Source of the DNA: Burkholderia cenocepacia
GTDB taxonomy: Bacteria; Pseudomonadota; Gammaproteobacteria; Burkholderiales; Burkholderiaceae
DNA: 64,000 nt
Reading direction: 5' to 3'
NCBI RefSeq assembly: GCF_014211915.1
Contig: NZ_CP060040.1
Coordinates: 1,488,001 to 1,552,000 of the forward strand
Within the stretch, counting starts at the first letter, position 1, and each line of letters begins with the position of its first letter. The translations under genes were made by a program, and so were the position numbers. Shown in pieces: positions 1 through 10,400 of the stretch. The notes beneath the pieces were generated by a model. That model made no database searches and was not told the DNA's origin. It saw only the letters and a list, made by a program, of their open reading frames with translations.

Positions 1-243
1 GATGACGCGACCGCTCGCCGTGTCGATCGCGCACACGCCGAGACGGCCGCCCGCGTCGCGCTCGAGATCGGCGAGCGTCGTCGCCGCCGCCGCGGGGGCA
101 ATGGCGTCCGCGGCAGCCGCCGCTGCCCGCGTGGCTTCGTCCGGTGCAGCGCCCTGCCGCGACGCGCACGCGGTGACGGTGAGAACGAGCGGCGCCGTCG
201 CGGCAGCCAGCAACAGGGTTCGACGTTTCGATGAGTAGGTCAT
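1..243 (-). CDS. penB: Class A beta-lactamase, N-terminal part (PenA/PenB type), truncated by window edge
   Basis: The first 81 codons read from an ATG at 243 and run off the left edge. The N-terminus has a twin-arginine pair (residues 7-8), a hydrophobic stretch, and a lipobox-like V-T-A-C ending at Cys26. An Ala-rich linker follows, then the start of the mature fold (residues TLADLERDAGGRLGVCAID), which is typical of Burkholderia class A penicillinases. The catalytic S-x-x-K lies outside the window. PenA of B. pseudomallei is known to be a Tat-exported lipoprotein, and the same sorting is likely here. The gene is divergent from a LysR-type regulator, the usual pen arrangement, so inducible beta-lactam resistance is the expected role. 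The assignment rests on the N-terminus and on context only. Confidence 0.85.
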   Translation of the reverse strand, partial: MTYSSKRRTLLLAAATAPLVLTVTACASRQGAAPDEATRAAAAAADAIAPAAAATTLADLERDAGGRLGVCAIDTASGRVI

Positions 244-315
244 GTCGGTTGTCTCGTGGTGGAATGGCGGAGAAACGGCGTCGAGGGTTTGAAAACGGCC
301 GGCCGCCGAGACCGC

Positions 316-344
316 ACTATCGAGACTTTACGGTTGCCTGACAA
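316..344 (-). promoter_or_regulatory. Candidate sigma-70 promoter of the beta-lactamase gene
   Basis: On the minus strand there is a -35 TTGTCA (339-344) and a -10 GATAGT (316-321) with a 17-base spacer, pointing into the beta-lactamase start at 243. The -35 lies inside the inverted repeat proposed as the regulator operator, which fits LysR-type activation. Confidence 0.5.
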
Positions 345-349
345 GCAAC
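333..349. promoter_or_regulatory. Candidate PenR (LysR-type) operator
   Basis: A perfect inverted repeat, GTTGC-N7-GCAAC, contains the T-N11-A pattern that LysR-type regulators recognise. It sits between the divergent beta-lactamase and regulator genes, 31 bases before the regulator start, and overlaps the -35 of the beta-lactamase promoter. Confidence 0.55.
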
Positions 350-379
350 GATAATTGAGCGCTGACAAAAGAAATTCTT

Positions 380-1270
380 ATGACTAAGCTCCGCCCTCAT
401 CTTCCGCTCAATGCGTTGCGCGCGTTCGAATCGTCGGCGCGCCACCTGAACTTCACGCGCGCCGGCCTCGAACTGAGCGTGACCCAGGCCGCCGTCAGCC
501 AGCAGGTGCGCTCGCTCGAGGAGCGGCTCGGCTGCACGCTGTTTACGCGCCTGCCGCGCGGCCTCGGGCTGACCGACGAGGGGCGCGCGCTGCTGCCGGT
601 GCTGAGCGACGCGTTCAGCCGCATCGAGACGGTGCTCAAGCAGTTCGACGGCGGGCGTTTCCACGAGGTGCTGACGCTCGGCGTCGTCGGCACCTTTGCC
701 CTAGGCTGGCTAATGCCGCGGCTGAAGCAGTTCGGCGACACGCACCCGTTCGTCGAGCTGCGGCTGCGGACCAACAACAACGTCGTCGATCTCGCCGCCG
801 AGGGCCTCGATTTCGCGATCCGCTTTGGCGTTGGCAACTGGCCGGCGACGCGCAACGAGCGGCTGCTCGATGCGCCGCTCACCGCGCTGTGCACGCCGGA
901 CATCGCACGGCGCCTCGCGCAGCCGGCCGATCTCGCGAACGAAACGTTGCTGCGCTCGTATCGCACCGACGAATGGCTCGGCTGGTTCGACGCCGCGCAG
1001 CTCGAACCGTGGGCCGTCAACGGGCCCGTGTTCGATTCGTCCCGGCTGATGGTCGAGGCCGCGATGCAGGGTGCGGGCGTCGCGCTCGCCCCCGCCTGCA
1101 TGTTCGCGCGCGAACTGCAGCTCGGCTTGCTCGCACGACCACTCGACATCGACGTGCGCGCCGGCGGCTACTGGCTCACGTCGCTGAAGTCGAAACCGCT
1201 GACGCCCGCGATGACGCTCTTTCGCGACTGGATCGTGGCGGAAGCGGCGAGCGCCGCGCCCACCGAATAG
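380..1270 (+). CDS. penR: LysR-family regulator of beta-lactamase (PenR/AmpR)
   Basis: This 296-residue LysR regulator has an N-terminal winged helix-turn-helix (about residues 8-65, including ALRAFESSARHLNFTRAG and VTQAAVSQQVRSLE) and a C-terminal effector domain. Its N-terminus (RPHLPLNALRAFE) and overall length match AmpR/PenR proteins, which sense muropeptides released during beta-lactam damage and switch on the divergent beta-lactamase. The ATG at 380 has only a weak ribosome binding site. The gene shares a 136-base divergent intergenic region with the beta-lactamase, as in other Burkholderia. Family and role are well supported by sequence and position; inducer specificity is inferred. 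Confidence 0.9.
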   Translation: MTKLRPHLPLNALRAFESSARHLNFTRAGLELSVTQAAVSQQVRSLEERLGCTLFTRLPRGLGLTDEGRALLPVLSDAFSRIETVLKQFDGGRFHEVLTLGVVGTFALGWLMPRLKQFGDTHPFVELRLRTNNNVVDLAAEGLDFAIRFGVGNWPATRNERLLDAPLTALCTPDIARRLAQPADLANETLLRSYRTDEWLGWFDAAQLEPWAVNGPVFDSSRLMVEAAMQGAGVALAPACMFARELQLGLLARPLDIDVRAGGYWLTSLKSKPLTPAMTLFRDWIVAEAASAAPTE

Positions 1271-1280
1271 CGCGGCCGCG

Positions 1281-1684
1281 CTTGTCCACAGAAAGTGTTG
1301 GCAAGGATGTGGATATCCTGGGTACCCGGCGCCTAAGCCCTTGATCGTGCACGCATTCGCGCGCCGATTCACGGCGCGGGCAGCCTTTGCGCACGGGCTT
1401 CGCGGCCTGCGGCATTCCGGCCCGATCCTCAACCACTGCGACGCAATCGATTGCGAGTTGTCCACAGATTTTGTTGGCAAGCCTGTGGATATCCGTCAGA
1501 TCAGACGCGTAACATCTTGATACACAAGGGGATTCGATCCACGGACCTTGACCGGTCAAGGGTGTGGCACCGGAACGATGGTCGAACCGCACACCGCGCA
1601 CGCGCGGCGCACCCGGCCGACGGCCGGGCGGTTCTCCACAGATTGTGTTGGCAAGCTTGTGGATATCCTGCGTATCGGGCACCT
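1281..1684. repeat. Three copies of an inverted-repeat element (TTGTCCACA ... TGTGGATAT)
   Basis: The 482-base convergent intergenic region after penR holds three copies of a roughly 60-base element starting at 1281, 1457 and 1631 (steps of 176 and 174 bases). Each has a TTGTCCACA-like nonamer (1282-1290, 1458-1466, and 1632-1640 with one change) and an inverted TGTGGATAT (1308-1316, 1484-1492, 1658-1666), always separated by 17 bases that include TGTTGGCAAG. A weaker tail ending near CCTAA..TTGA is also shared. The sequence between copies is not conserved. The nonamers differ from the DnaA box TTATNCACA by one or two bases. No gene is seen here. Confidence 0.75.
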
Positions 1685-1752
1685 AACTGATTGAGCGCAC
1701 GGGCTTTTGTGCTTCGTCTGCCGAATCGGGCAGCGCGTGCGCCGCCCGTGCA

Positions 1753-2004
1753 TCAATGGCGGTCGAGCCCGCCGCGCAATTCGCTCGCCTTGTCGCGCAG
1801 CGCTTCGTAGCCCGAACGCGCATGCTCGGGCAGGTCGGGATCGCCGATCAGCGCACCAAGCGTTTCGATCAGGCTGAACAGGATGCCCTTCGCCGCGCCG
1901 ACCGCGATGCTCTGCGATTCGATCGACTTGTGCAGGTGGTCGACCGCCGCTTCCAGATGCTCGAGCTTGTGCTCGCCGTCGTCGGGCCGGTTGTCGGTCG
2001 TCAT
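1753..2004 (-). CDS. Small hypothetical protein
   Basis: This 83-residue acidic protein starts at an ATG preceded by a strong GGAGG ribosome binding site 5 bases upstream. It is soluble, predicted largely helical, and has no signal peptide or membrane segment. The N-terminal half (EHKLEHLEAAVDHLHKSIE) looks coiled-coil-like. I do not recognise the family. It lies 96 bases downstream of the glucosidase on the same strand and may be co-transcribed with it. Confidence 0.7.
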   Translation of the reverse strand: MTTDNRPDDGEHKLEHLEAAVDHLHKSIESQSIAVGAAKGILFSLIETLGALIGDPDLPEHARSGYEALRDKASELRGGLDRH

Positions 2005-2100
2005 CGTCTACCTCCGCCATCGTTCAAGGGTCATGTCACGATTCTATGCCGCTGCGCGCGAACGTGGCGCGACATCGCGCAACGTTCGCGCAGCCGGCCG

Positions 2101-4323
2101 CTACAGCACCGCGACCACCTTCACGCGGCCCGGCTGCTCCGCCGCCGCGACGACCTGGCCATCGACGCGGCGGAACGTCAACGACACGGTTTCGTCGCCG
2201 ACGCGCAGCGCGTCGATCCGCAGCCAGTCGACGCCTTCCGGCAACGCCGGGCGCTCGACGCGCACCTCGTGGCGCGACGCGTCGATGCTCACGCCGAGGC
2301 ACGCCTGCAGCATCATGAACGGCGCGCCGGCCGCCCACGCCTGCGGCAGGCAGGCCACCGGATACGCGGTCGGCGGTTCGCCGCGCCGGCGCGGGAACCC
2401 GCAGAACAGCTCCGGCAGGCGCATCTCGAAGCTCACCGCCGCCTCGAACAGCGCGCGCAACAGATTCACCGCGGCCGTCTTGTCGCCGTAGCGCGCCAGC
2501 CCGCGCGCGATCAGCGCATTGTCGTGCGGCCACACCGAGCCGTTGTGGTACGCCATCGGGTTGAAGCGCGGCTGGCCGGCCGCGAGCGTGCGGATACCCC
2601 AGCCCGTCTGGAACAGCGCGGAGCCGAGCACGCCGGCGACCGCCGCGCCGCGCTCGGCGTCGGGCAGCCCGAACGCGAGCAGGTGGCCCGCGTTCGACGC
2701 GAACACGCGGCACAGCTCGCCATGACCGTCGAGCGCGATCCCGTAGAAATCGCCTTCCGGCATCCAGAACAGCGCGTCGACCTGGTCGCGCAGCGTCTTC
2801 GCGCGCAATGCGTAGCGCGTCGCGTCGGCCGCATGGCCGCGCCGGTGCGAGCACGCCGACATCGCGTCGAGCGCCGCGCATGCATAGGCCTGCACTTCGA
2901 CGAGCGCGATCGGCCCATCCGGAAAACGGCCGTCCGCATGGAACACCGAATCGTGGCTGTCCTTCCAGCCCTGGTTCGCGAGGCCGCGCTCCGACGTGCG
3001 CTGGTAATCGAGCAGTCCGTACGGATTGCGGTCGCACTTGTCGATCACCCATTGCGCGGCACGCTCGAGCGCGGGCCACAGCTCGTCGATCAGCGCGTCG
3101 TCGCCGGTGCGTTCGACATAGGCGCCCGCGAGCACGATGAACAGCGGAGTCGTATCGACGCCGCCGTAGTACAGCGCGAACGGCACCTCGCCGGTCGCGG
3201 CCATCTCGCTGCGGCGGAACTCGTGCATGATCTTGCCGGGCTCCGCGTCGCGGAACGCGGAGGTCTCGCGCGCCTGGTGCTCGGCGAGAAAACGCAGCAC
3301 GCCGCGCGCGAGCGATGGCTGCAGCCACAACATCTGCAGCGACGTGATGATCGCGTCGCGGCCGAACGGCGTCGAGAACCACGGAATGCCCGCATACGGG
3401 TACGGCCCCGTGTCGAGCTGCGTCGTGAGCAGCCCGAGATCCGCGAGCGAACGATCGAGCCACGCGTCGAACAGCGGATTGCCGGTGTTCACGCGCGCCA
3501 TCGACTCGCGCCGCGTCCGCATCTCGCGATGCACGCCGACGAGCGCGGTGCGCAACGCGACACGGCCGCAACCGGGCCCTTCGGCCTGCGCGGGCCCGAG
3601 CGTCGCATCGACGGTCAGGTAGATCGACACGCACGCCTGCGCGGGGATCGTCAGCGTGTAGTCGGCACGATCGACCGACAGCGCGTCCGGTGCCGGCGAG
3701 AAATGCACGGTCACGTTGCGCTCGACGCCGTCGAGGCCGTCGTAGCGCAGCCGCACCGCACCCGCGTCGACGCGCGGCGCGCCCACCGTACCGCGCTTCG
3801 GCCGCTGCGTGCCGCGTACTTCGAACATGTCCTTGAAATCGGCCGCGAACGACAGCGACAGCGGCACCTCGGCTTCGCTCGCGCCGTAGTTCGTCAGCGT
3901 CAGCGCTTCGTACAGCACGTCGCCCGCGAGCACGCGCAGCCGCTCGATGTGGATCACGCCCTCGGGCGTCTCGTGGCCGCCGAGCGGCGGCAGCGGGCGG
4001 TTCGTCAGGTGCGCGGTGAACGACGCGTTGTCGGCGCTCGTCGCGCCCGACAGCAGCGACGGCGCGCGGCCGCCGAACGTCAGGCGCCATTTCGACAGCA
4101 CGCGCATGTCGTCGACGAACAGGCCGTCGTCATGCCCGCCGATGTCGCCGAGCGCGTCGCTGACCACGAACGCGTCGCCGGATTTCAGCACGTACTGGTT
4201 GTTGCGCGCGAGGACCTGCGGATCGGCTTCGGGCGCGATGAAAGCGGGACCCGATGCGGAGGTCGGGGGAACCGGCGCGACTTGCGGCGCCTGCGTCGTC
4301 GTGGCTTCGGCGTGATTCGGCAT
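2101..4323 (-). CDS. Amylo-alpha-1,6-glucosidase (glycogen-debranching-enzyme-like)
   Basis: A 740-residue protein in the bacterial amylo-alpha-1,6-glucosidase family: an N-terminal GDE_N_bis-type domain (about residues 40-250, including GDAFVVSDALGDI and HDDGLFVDDMRVLS) followed by an (alpha/alpha)6-barrel glycosidase domain (about 300-720, with FGRDAIITSLQMLW and MAYHNGSVWPHDNALI). This family hydrolyses alpha-1,6 glucosidic branches in glycogen-like polymers, probably in the cytoplasm. The ATG at 4323 was chosen over one eight codons upstream because AGGAG sits just before it. The N-terminus has a low-complexity stretch of about 30 residues rich in Ala, Pro and Thr. No other glycogen genes are adjacent. 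Substrate is inferred from the family. Confidence 0.88.
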   Translation of the reverse strand: MPNHAEATTTQAPQVAPVPPTSASGPAFIAPEADPQVLARNNQYVLKSGDAFVVSDALGDIGGHDDGLFVDDMRVLSKWRLTFGGRAPSLLSGATSADNASFTAHLTNRPLPPLGGHETPEGVIHIERLRVLAGDVLYEALTLTNYGASEAEVPLSLSFAADFKDMFEVRGTQRPKRGTVGAPRVDAGAVRLRYDGLDGVERNVTVHFSPAPDALSVDRADYTLTIPAQACVSIYLTVDATLGPAQAEGPGCGRVALRTALVGVHREMRTRRESMARVNTGNPLFDAWLDRSLADLGLLTTQLDTGPYPYAGIPWFSTPFGRDAIITSLQMLWLQPSLARGVLRFLAEHQARETSAFRDAEPGKIMHEFRRSEMAATGEVPFALYYGGVDTTPLFIVLAGAYVERTGDDALIDELWPALERAAQWVIDKCDRNPYGLLDYQRTSERGLANQGWKDSHDSVFHADGRFPDGPIALVEVQAYACAALDAMSACSHRRGHAADATRYALRAKTLRDQVDALFWMPEGDFYGIALDGHGELCRVFASNAGHLLAFGLPDAERGAAVAGVLGSALFQTGWGIRTLAAGQPRFNPMAYHNGSVWPHDNALIARGLARYGDKTAAVNLLRALFEAAVSFEMRLPELFCGFPRRRGEPPTAYPVACLPQAWAAGAPFMMLQACLGVSIDASRHEVRVERPALPEGVDWLRIDALRVGDETVSLTFRRVDGQVVAAAEQPGRVKVVAVL

Positions 4324-4409
4324 CGATGCTCCTGTGTCGAGGCGCAACGCGCGGCGCGCGTCGCGTGTTTCGCACAGGATAGGCCAGAACGGCGAACGTG
4401 CGCAGCGCC

Positions 4410-4456
4410 GAAACGGCCGCGGCGCGCTGCGACGTTGCTTCGTCGCAGCGCGCCGC
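4410..4456 (-). terminator. Strong hairpin after the autotransporter gene
   Basis: A perfect 16-base inverted repeat (4419-4434 and 4441-4456) with a 6-base loop begins 22 bases beyond the autotransporter stop. On the minus strand it is followed by a short TTT. The stem is extremely GC-rich. It is a likely terminator or mRNA 3' stabiliser, although the U tract is weak. Confidence 0.55.
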
Positions 4457-4478
4457 GCACGGGCTCCTCAGTTGCCGG

Positions 4479-7400
4479 TCAGAATTTCCACAGGATGTTG
4501 CCGAGGATCGCGTTGTCGCGCACGCCGCTGCCGTACTGGCCGCTGTACGTGAGGCCGAGCGTCAGGCGCTTCGTGATGTTCGCGTCGATGCCGGCTTCGA
4601 GCACCGCGCTGTCGCGCGCAATCGGCACGCCCGACACCTGGAACGACGTGCCGCCGTTCGCGAACGTGAACGCCGACGACGGCCGCACGTTGCCGAACGC
4701 ATGCCGCCAGCCGACCGTCCCGCGCGCGGTGAACGTGCCGCTCGCGATCGAGCCGAGCTGCGACGCCGCGCGCAGGCCGAGCGTCGAGAAACCGACGTGG
4801 GTCGTCTCGCCGCCGGCACGCAGCGCCGCCGCGCCGCCGCTTTCGGTATAGCCGTCGGTATGCAGGTTCACATACGCGAGGCCCGCGAACGGCTCGATCG
4901 CGACCGGCCCGACCGGCAGCGCGTAGCCGACTTCGCCGAACACCTGCGCCGAATTCGCGTTGTAGCCGGCCGAATCGTGATCCGAGAAGCCCGCGAAGCC
5001 CGGATAGCGGTCGCTGTTGATGCGATACCACGTGTACGACGCACCGCCGCGCACGCCGAGTGCGCCGTACTGCGCGCCGCCGTACAGCGACAGGTAGTAG
5101 CTGTTCACCGCTGCCGACGAACTCTGGTCGTTGTCGAGCGAGCTGTGCGTGACGCCGGCGGCCAGACCCGCGCGCCACTTGTCGTTGAGCGCCATGTCGG
5201 CGCCGGCGATGAAGCCCGTCATGCTGCGGTTGATCGACGACGCATTGCCGTCGCCGGCGAGCCGGCTGCGGCCGCCGAACGCCTGCCCCCAGACGACCGG
5301 CTGATAAGGCGTCCCGCCGTAGCACCCGTCGCGCGAACCGATCCGGCGTTCCGGCGGCAGCGTCGGGTCGACCACGCCGGCCGTGTTGTCGCCGCACAGC
5401 GCGGCGCCGCCCGACGACAGGGCCGCGAGCGGGCCCGAGCCGGGCGCGAGGCCCTGACGGACGCGATCGGTCACCGCGTCGCGCACATAGCGGCTGTCGA
5501 TCAGCAGCATGCTCTTCAGGCTCGCCTGCAGTTCGCCGCCGAGCAGTCCGTACGCGCGGCGTGCGGTCGGCGCGTCGGTCGTCAGCACCGTGTCGTACAG
5601 CGGATTGCCGGCGCCGAGCGCGGCCACCGCGGTCGCGACCGAGCGCTGGTTCGGCGTCGTCGCGACGTCGGGCAGCGACGTGCCGTTCTGAACCAGCCGC
5701 AGATACACGTGGCCCGGATCGTAGCTGAGGGTCGGCGTCAGGAACGCGTAGTTCGCGCTCACCTGGGTGAACGCGCCCTGCACGCCCGACGACGCGCTGA
5801 GGATCGTGTACGTCGTGCTCGGCTGATAGCCGCTCTGGTTCGCGAGCACCTGTACGGTGCCGCCGTTCAGCGTCGCCGTGCCGCTCGCCGCGAGACTGCC
5901 GCTTTGCTGCGGCGTCGCGGCGACCTGGAACGTCGAACCCGGCTGGAACGTGACGTTGCCGCCCACGTTCAGCGCCGCGCCCGGTTGCGTGGCGGCCGCC
6001 GTCGCGCCGCCCTGCACCACGAGGCCGCCGATCGTGCCGGTACCCGTCAGCGTCGCGCCGTTCTGCACGGTGACGGTCGACTGGCCGAGCGATCCGTTGA
6101 CGGCCAGCGTGCCCGCGCCGACCGTGGTCGGGCCGCTCAGCGTGCTCGTGCCGGTCAGGGTCAGCTGTCCGCTGCCGGCCTGGGTGAGGGAGCCGGTGCC
6201 GGAAATCGCACCGCCGAACGACAGGTTGTCCGAGCGGTTGAAGACCAGCGCACCCGAATCGGCGACGTTGCCGACGATACTGCCCGACGTGCCACCATTG
6301 CCGATCTGCAGCGTGCCGCCCGCGACGGTCGTGCCGCCGGCGTAGTCGTTCGTGCCGGTCAGCACGAGCGTGTCGCTGCCGCTCTTGGTCACCGCACCGG
6401 CGCCGGTCAGCGTACCGCCGAAGGTGCCGCCGCCCGCGACCGTGAGTGCGCCCGTGCCCGTATCGAGCGTGCTGTTCGCCGCGCCGCTCAGGCCGCCGAG
6501 CGTCACGTTCGTGCTGCCCAGATCGAGACTGCCGCCATTCAGCGTGAGACTGCCGGTGCCGAGCGCCTGGCTGTTACCGAGCACGAGCGAACCGCCGTTG
6601 ACCACCGTACCGCCTTGGTACGTATTGCTGTTGTTCAATGTCAGCGTAGCCAGGCCATCCTTGACGAGGCCGCCCGCGCCCGATACGACGCCCGAGAGCG
6701 CCAGGTCCTGCGTGCCGCCGATCGTTGCGTTCGCATTCAGCGTGACGGCGTTCGGAAGGTTCACCGCACTTGTCGTGTCGATCGTGCTCGCGGCGCCGAC
6801 CGTCACGGCACCCGTCCCAAGCGCGCCGTTGCCGCCGAGTACGAGCGTGCCGCCGGCGACCGTCGTACCGCCGCTGTATGTGTTGTTGCCCGACAGCGTC
6901 TGCGTACCCGTGCCGCTCTTCACGAGCGCTCCGGTGCCGTCGATCGACCCGCCGAACGACGTATTCGCCGCGCCGCCGAGCGTCAGCGTATTGCCGCCCA
7001 GCGCAACGCTCGTGCCGCTCACGCCGGCGAGGCCACCGACGGTCTGCGCGCCGGCCCCCGTGCCGAGCGTGAAGCCCGCGCCGGCCGTCACCAGGTTGAC
7101 GGTCGTCGATCCCGACAGGCTGCCGCCCGCGCCGATCACGAGGTTGCCCGCGTCGATCGTCGTCGCGCCGCCGTATGTGTTCGCGCCCGTCAGCGTCGTC
7201 GTACCGCTGCCCTGCTTCGTGATTCCGCCCGCGCCGCCAATGGTCCCGGCGAAGGTCTGGTTGGTGCCGTCACCGAACGTCAACGTGCTGCCGCCGAGCG
7301 CGATCGACGAGCCGCCGACGCCGCTCAGCGCGCCGATCGTCTGGTTCGCACCCGCGGCGCTGACATCGAGCGAGGCGCCCGTGCCGTTCAGGTTGACCGA

Positions 7401-10400
7401 GCCCCCGCCGCGAGACTGCCTCCCGCGCCAAGCGCCAGCGTGCCGGCGTTGATCGTCGTGCCGCCCGTATACGTGTTCGTGCCGGTCAGCGTTTCGGTAC
7501 CGGCGCCCTGTTTCACGATCCCGCCCGTGCCGCCGATCGAACCGCCGAAGGTCTGGTTCGTCGCGTCGCCGAACGTCAGCGTGTTCGCGCCGAGCGATAC
7601 GGTCGAGCCGCCCACGCCGGACAACGCGCCGATGGTCTGGTTCGCACCCGCCCCGCCGATGTCGAACCCGGCACCCGCGGCACCGAGGCTGACCGACCCC
7701 GTCGCCGCGAGCGAACCGCCGGCATCCAGCGCCAGCGTGCCGCCGTTGATCGTCGTGCCGCCCGTATACGTGTTCGCGCCCGCCAGCGTTTCCGTACCGC
7801 TGCCTTGCTTCGTCACGCCACCCGTACCCGCGATCGCCCCGGCAAACGTCTGGTTCGCGGTGCTGCCAAGCGTCAGCCCGTTGCCGCCGAGCGCAACCGT
7901 CGAACCGGCCACGCCGCTCAGCGCGCCGATCGTCTGGTTGGCGCCCGCACCGCTCAGGTCGAGCGTCGTGCCGGCACCACCGAGGTCGACCGTGCCCGAC
8001 ACCGCGATGCTGCCGCCCGCGCCGATCGCCAGTGTGCCGGCGTTGATCGTCGTCGTGCCGGTGTACGTGTTCACGCCCGTTAGCGTTTCGGTGCCCGCCC
8101 CCTGCTTCACGATCCCGCCCGTGCCAGCAATCGTGCCGCCGAACGTACCGTTCGTGCTGTCGCCGAACTGCAGCGTGTTGCCGCCGAGCGCCACGTTCGA
8201 ACCGGCCACGCCGTTCAGCGCGCCGATCGTCTGCGGCACGCCCGCCCCGCTGATGTCGAACGCCGCCCCCGTGCCGCTCAGGTTCACGGCGCCGCCTGCG
8301 GCGAGACTGCCGCCCGCGCCCAGCGCGAGCGTACCGCCCGCGATCGTCGTACCGCCCGTATACGTGTTCGTGCCCGTCAGCGTCTCCGTGCCGGTACCCG
8401 ACTTCGTGATCGCACCCGCGCCGCCGATCGTGCCGCCGAACGTATGGTTGCCCGCATCGCCCAGCGTCAGGCCATTCGCGCCGAGGTTGACCGACGCGCC
8501 GGCCGCACCTTCGAGACCGCCAATCGCCTGCGGCGTGGTCGCCGCGCTGAGGTCGAGCGCCGTGCCCGCGTTCGCCAGATTCACGGTCCCGGTGCTCGAC
8601 AGCGACCCACCCGCACCGATCGCGATCGTGCCAGCGTTGACCGTCGTGCCGCCTGTGTAGGTATTCGTGCCGCTCAGCGTTTCGGTACCGGCGCCTTGCT
8701 TCACGATCCCGCCCGTGCCGCCGATCGATCCGCCGAAGGTCTGGTTCGTCGCGTCGCCGAACGTCAGCGTATTACCGCCGAGCGACACGGTCGTGCCGCC
8801 CACACCCGACAATGCGCCGATAGTCTGGTTCGCACCCGCCCCGCTGATGTCGAAACCGGCCCCGGCCGTGCCGAGGTTGACCGCCCCCGTCGCCGCAAGC
8901 GAGCCCCCCGCGCCCAGCGCCAGCGTGCCGCCGTTGATCGTCGTGCCGCCCGTGTACGTGTTCACGCCCGTTAGCGTTTCGGTGCCCGCCCCCTGCTTCA
9001 CGATCCCGCCCGTGCCAGCAATCGTGCCGCCGAACGTACCGTTCGTGCTGTCGCCGAACTGCAGCGTGTTGCCGCCGAGCGCCACGTTCGAACCGGCCAC
9101 GCCGTTCAGCGCGCCGATCGTCTGCGGCACACCCGCCCCGCTAATGTCGAACGCCGCACCCGTGCCGCTCAGGTTCACGGCGCCGCCTGCGGCGAGACTG
9201 CCGCCCGCGCCCAGCGCGAGCGTACCGCCCGCGATCGTCGTGCCGCCCGTATACGTGTTCGTGCCCGTCAGCGTCTCCGTGCCGGTACCCGACTTCGTGA
9301 TCGCACCCGCGCCGCCGATCGTGCCGCCGAACGTATGGTTGCCCGCATCGCCCAGCGTCAGGCCGTTCGCGCCGAGGTTGACCGACGCGCCGGCCGCACC
9401 TTCGAGACCGCCAATCGCCTGCGGCGTGGTCGCCGCGCTGAGATCGAGCGCCGTGCCCGCGTTCGCCAGATTCACGGTCCCGGTGCTCGACAGCGACCCA
9501 CCCGCACCGATCGCGATCGTGCCAGCGTTGACCGTCGTGCCGCCTGTGTAGGTATTCGCGCCGCTCAGCGTTTCGGTACCGGCGCCCTGTTTCACGATCC
9601 CGCCCGTGCCGCCGATCGATCCGCCGAAGGTCTGGTTCGTCGCGTCGCCGAACGTCAGCGTATTACCGCCGAGCGACACGGTCGTGCCGCCCACACCCGA
9701 CAACGCGCCGATAGTCTGGTTCGTACCCGCCCCGCTGATGTCGAAGCCGGCACCCACACCGGTGAGGCTCACGCCACCGCCTGCCGCAAGCGAGCCCCCC
9801 GCGCCCAGCGCCAGCGTGCCGCCGTTGATCGTCGTGCCGCCCGTGTACGTGTTCGCACCCGTCAACGTTTCCGTGCCGCTGCCCTGCTTCGTCAAACCGC
9901 CCGTGCCGCCGATCGTGCCGCCGAACGTTGCGTTCGTCGCATCGCCCATCGTCAGCGAGTTGGCGCCGAGCGCGACCGTCGTACCCGCTACGCCGCTCAG
10001 CGCGCCGATCGTCTGCGGCACGCCCGCCCCGCTGATGTCGAACGCCGCACCCGTGCCGCTCAGGTTCACGGCGCCGCCTGCGGCGAGACTGCCGCCCGCG
10101 CCCAGCGCGAGCGTACCGCCCGCGATCGTCGTACCGCCCGTATATGTGTTCGTGCCCGTCAGCGTCTCCGTGCCGGTACCCGACTTCGTGATCGCACCCG
10201 CGCCGCCGATCGTGCCGCCGAACGTATGGTTGCCCGCATCGCCCAGCGTCAGGCCATTCGCGCCGAGGTTGACCGACGCGCCGGCCGCACCTTCGAGACC
10301 GCCAATCGCCTGCGGCGTGGTCGCCGCGCTGAGGTCGAGCGCCGTGCCCGCGTTCGCCAGATTCACGGTCCCGGTGCTCGACAGCGACCCACCCGCACCG

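Noticed and set aside
1281..1669. CRISPR-like array
   Set aside because: Only three copies with about 137-base gaps of unrelated length and sequence, internal inverted repeats, and no cas genes.
1756..4851. Plus-strand open frame of about 1,030 codons
   Set aside because: It is antisense to the amylo-glucosidase gene, is arginine- and histidine-rich, and matches no family; it is a shadow of high-GC codon bias.
4398..8660. Plus-strand open frame of about 1,420 codons and similar frames to 12.5 kb
   Set aside because: These mirror the repetitive autotransporter on the other strand, and their apparent Pro/Val/Ser repeats are only reverse images of its glycine repeats.
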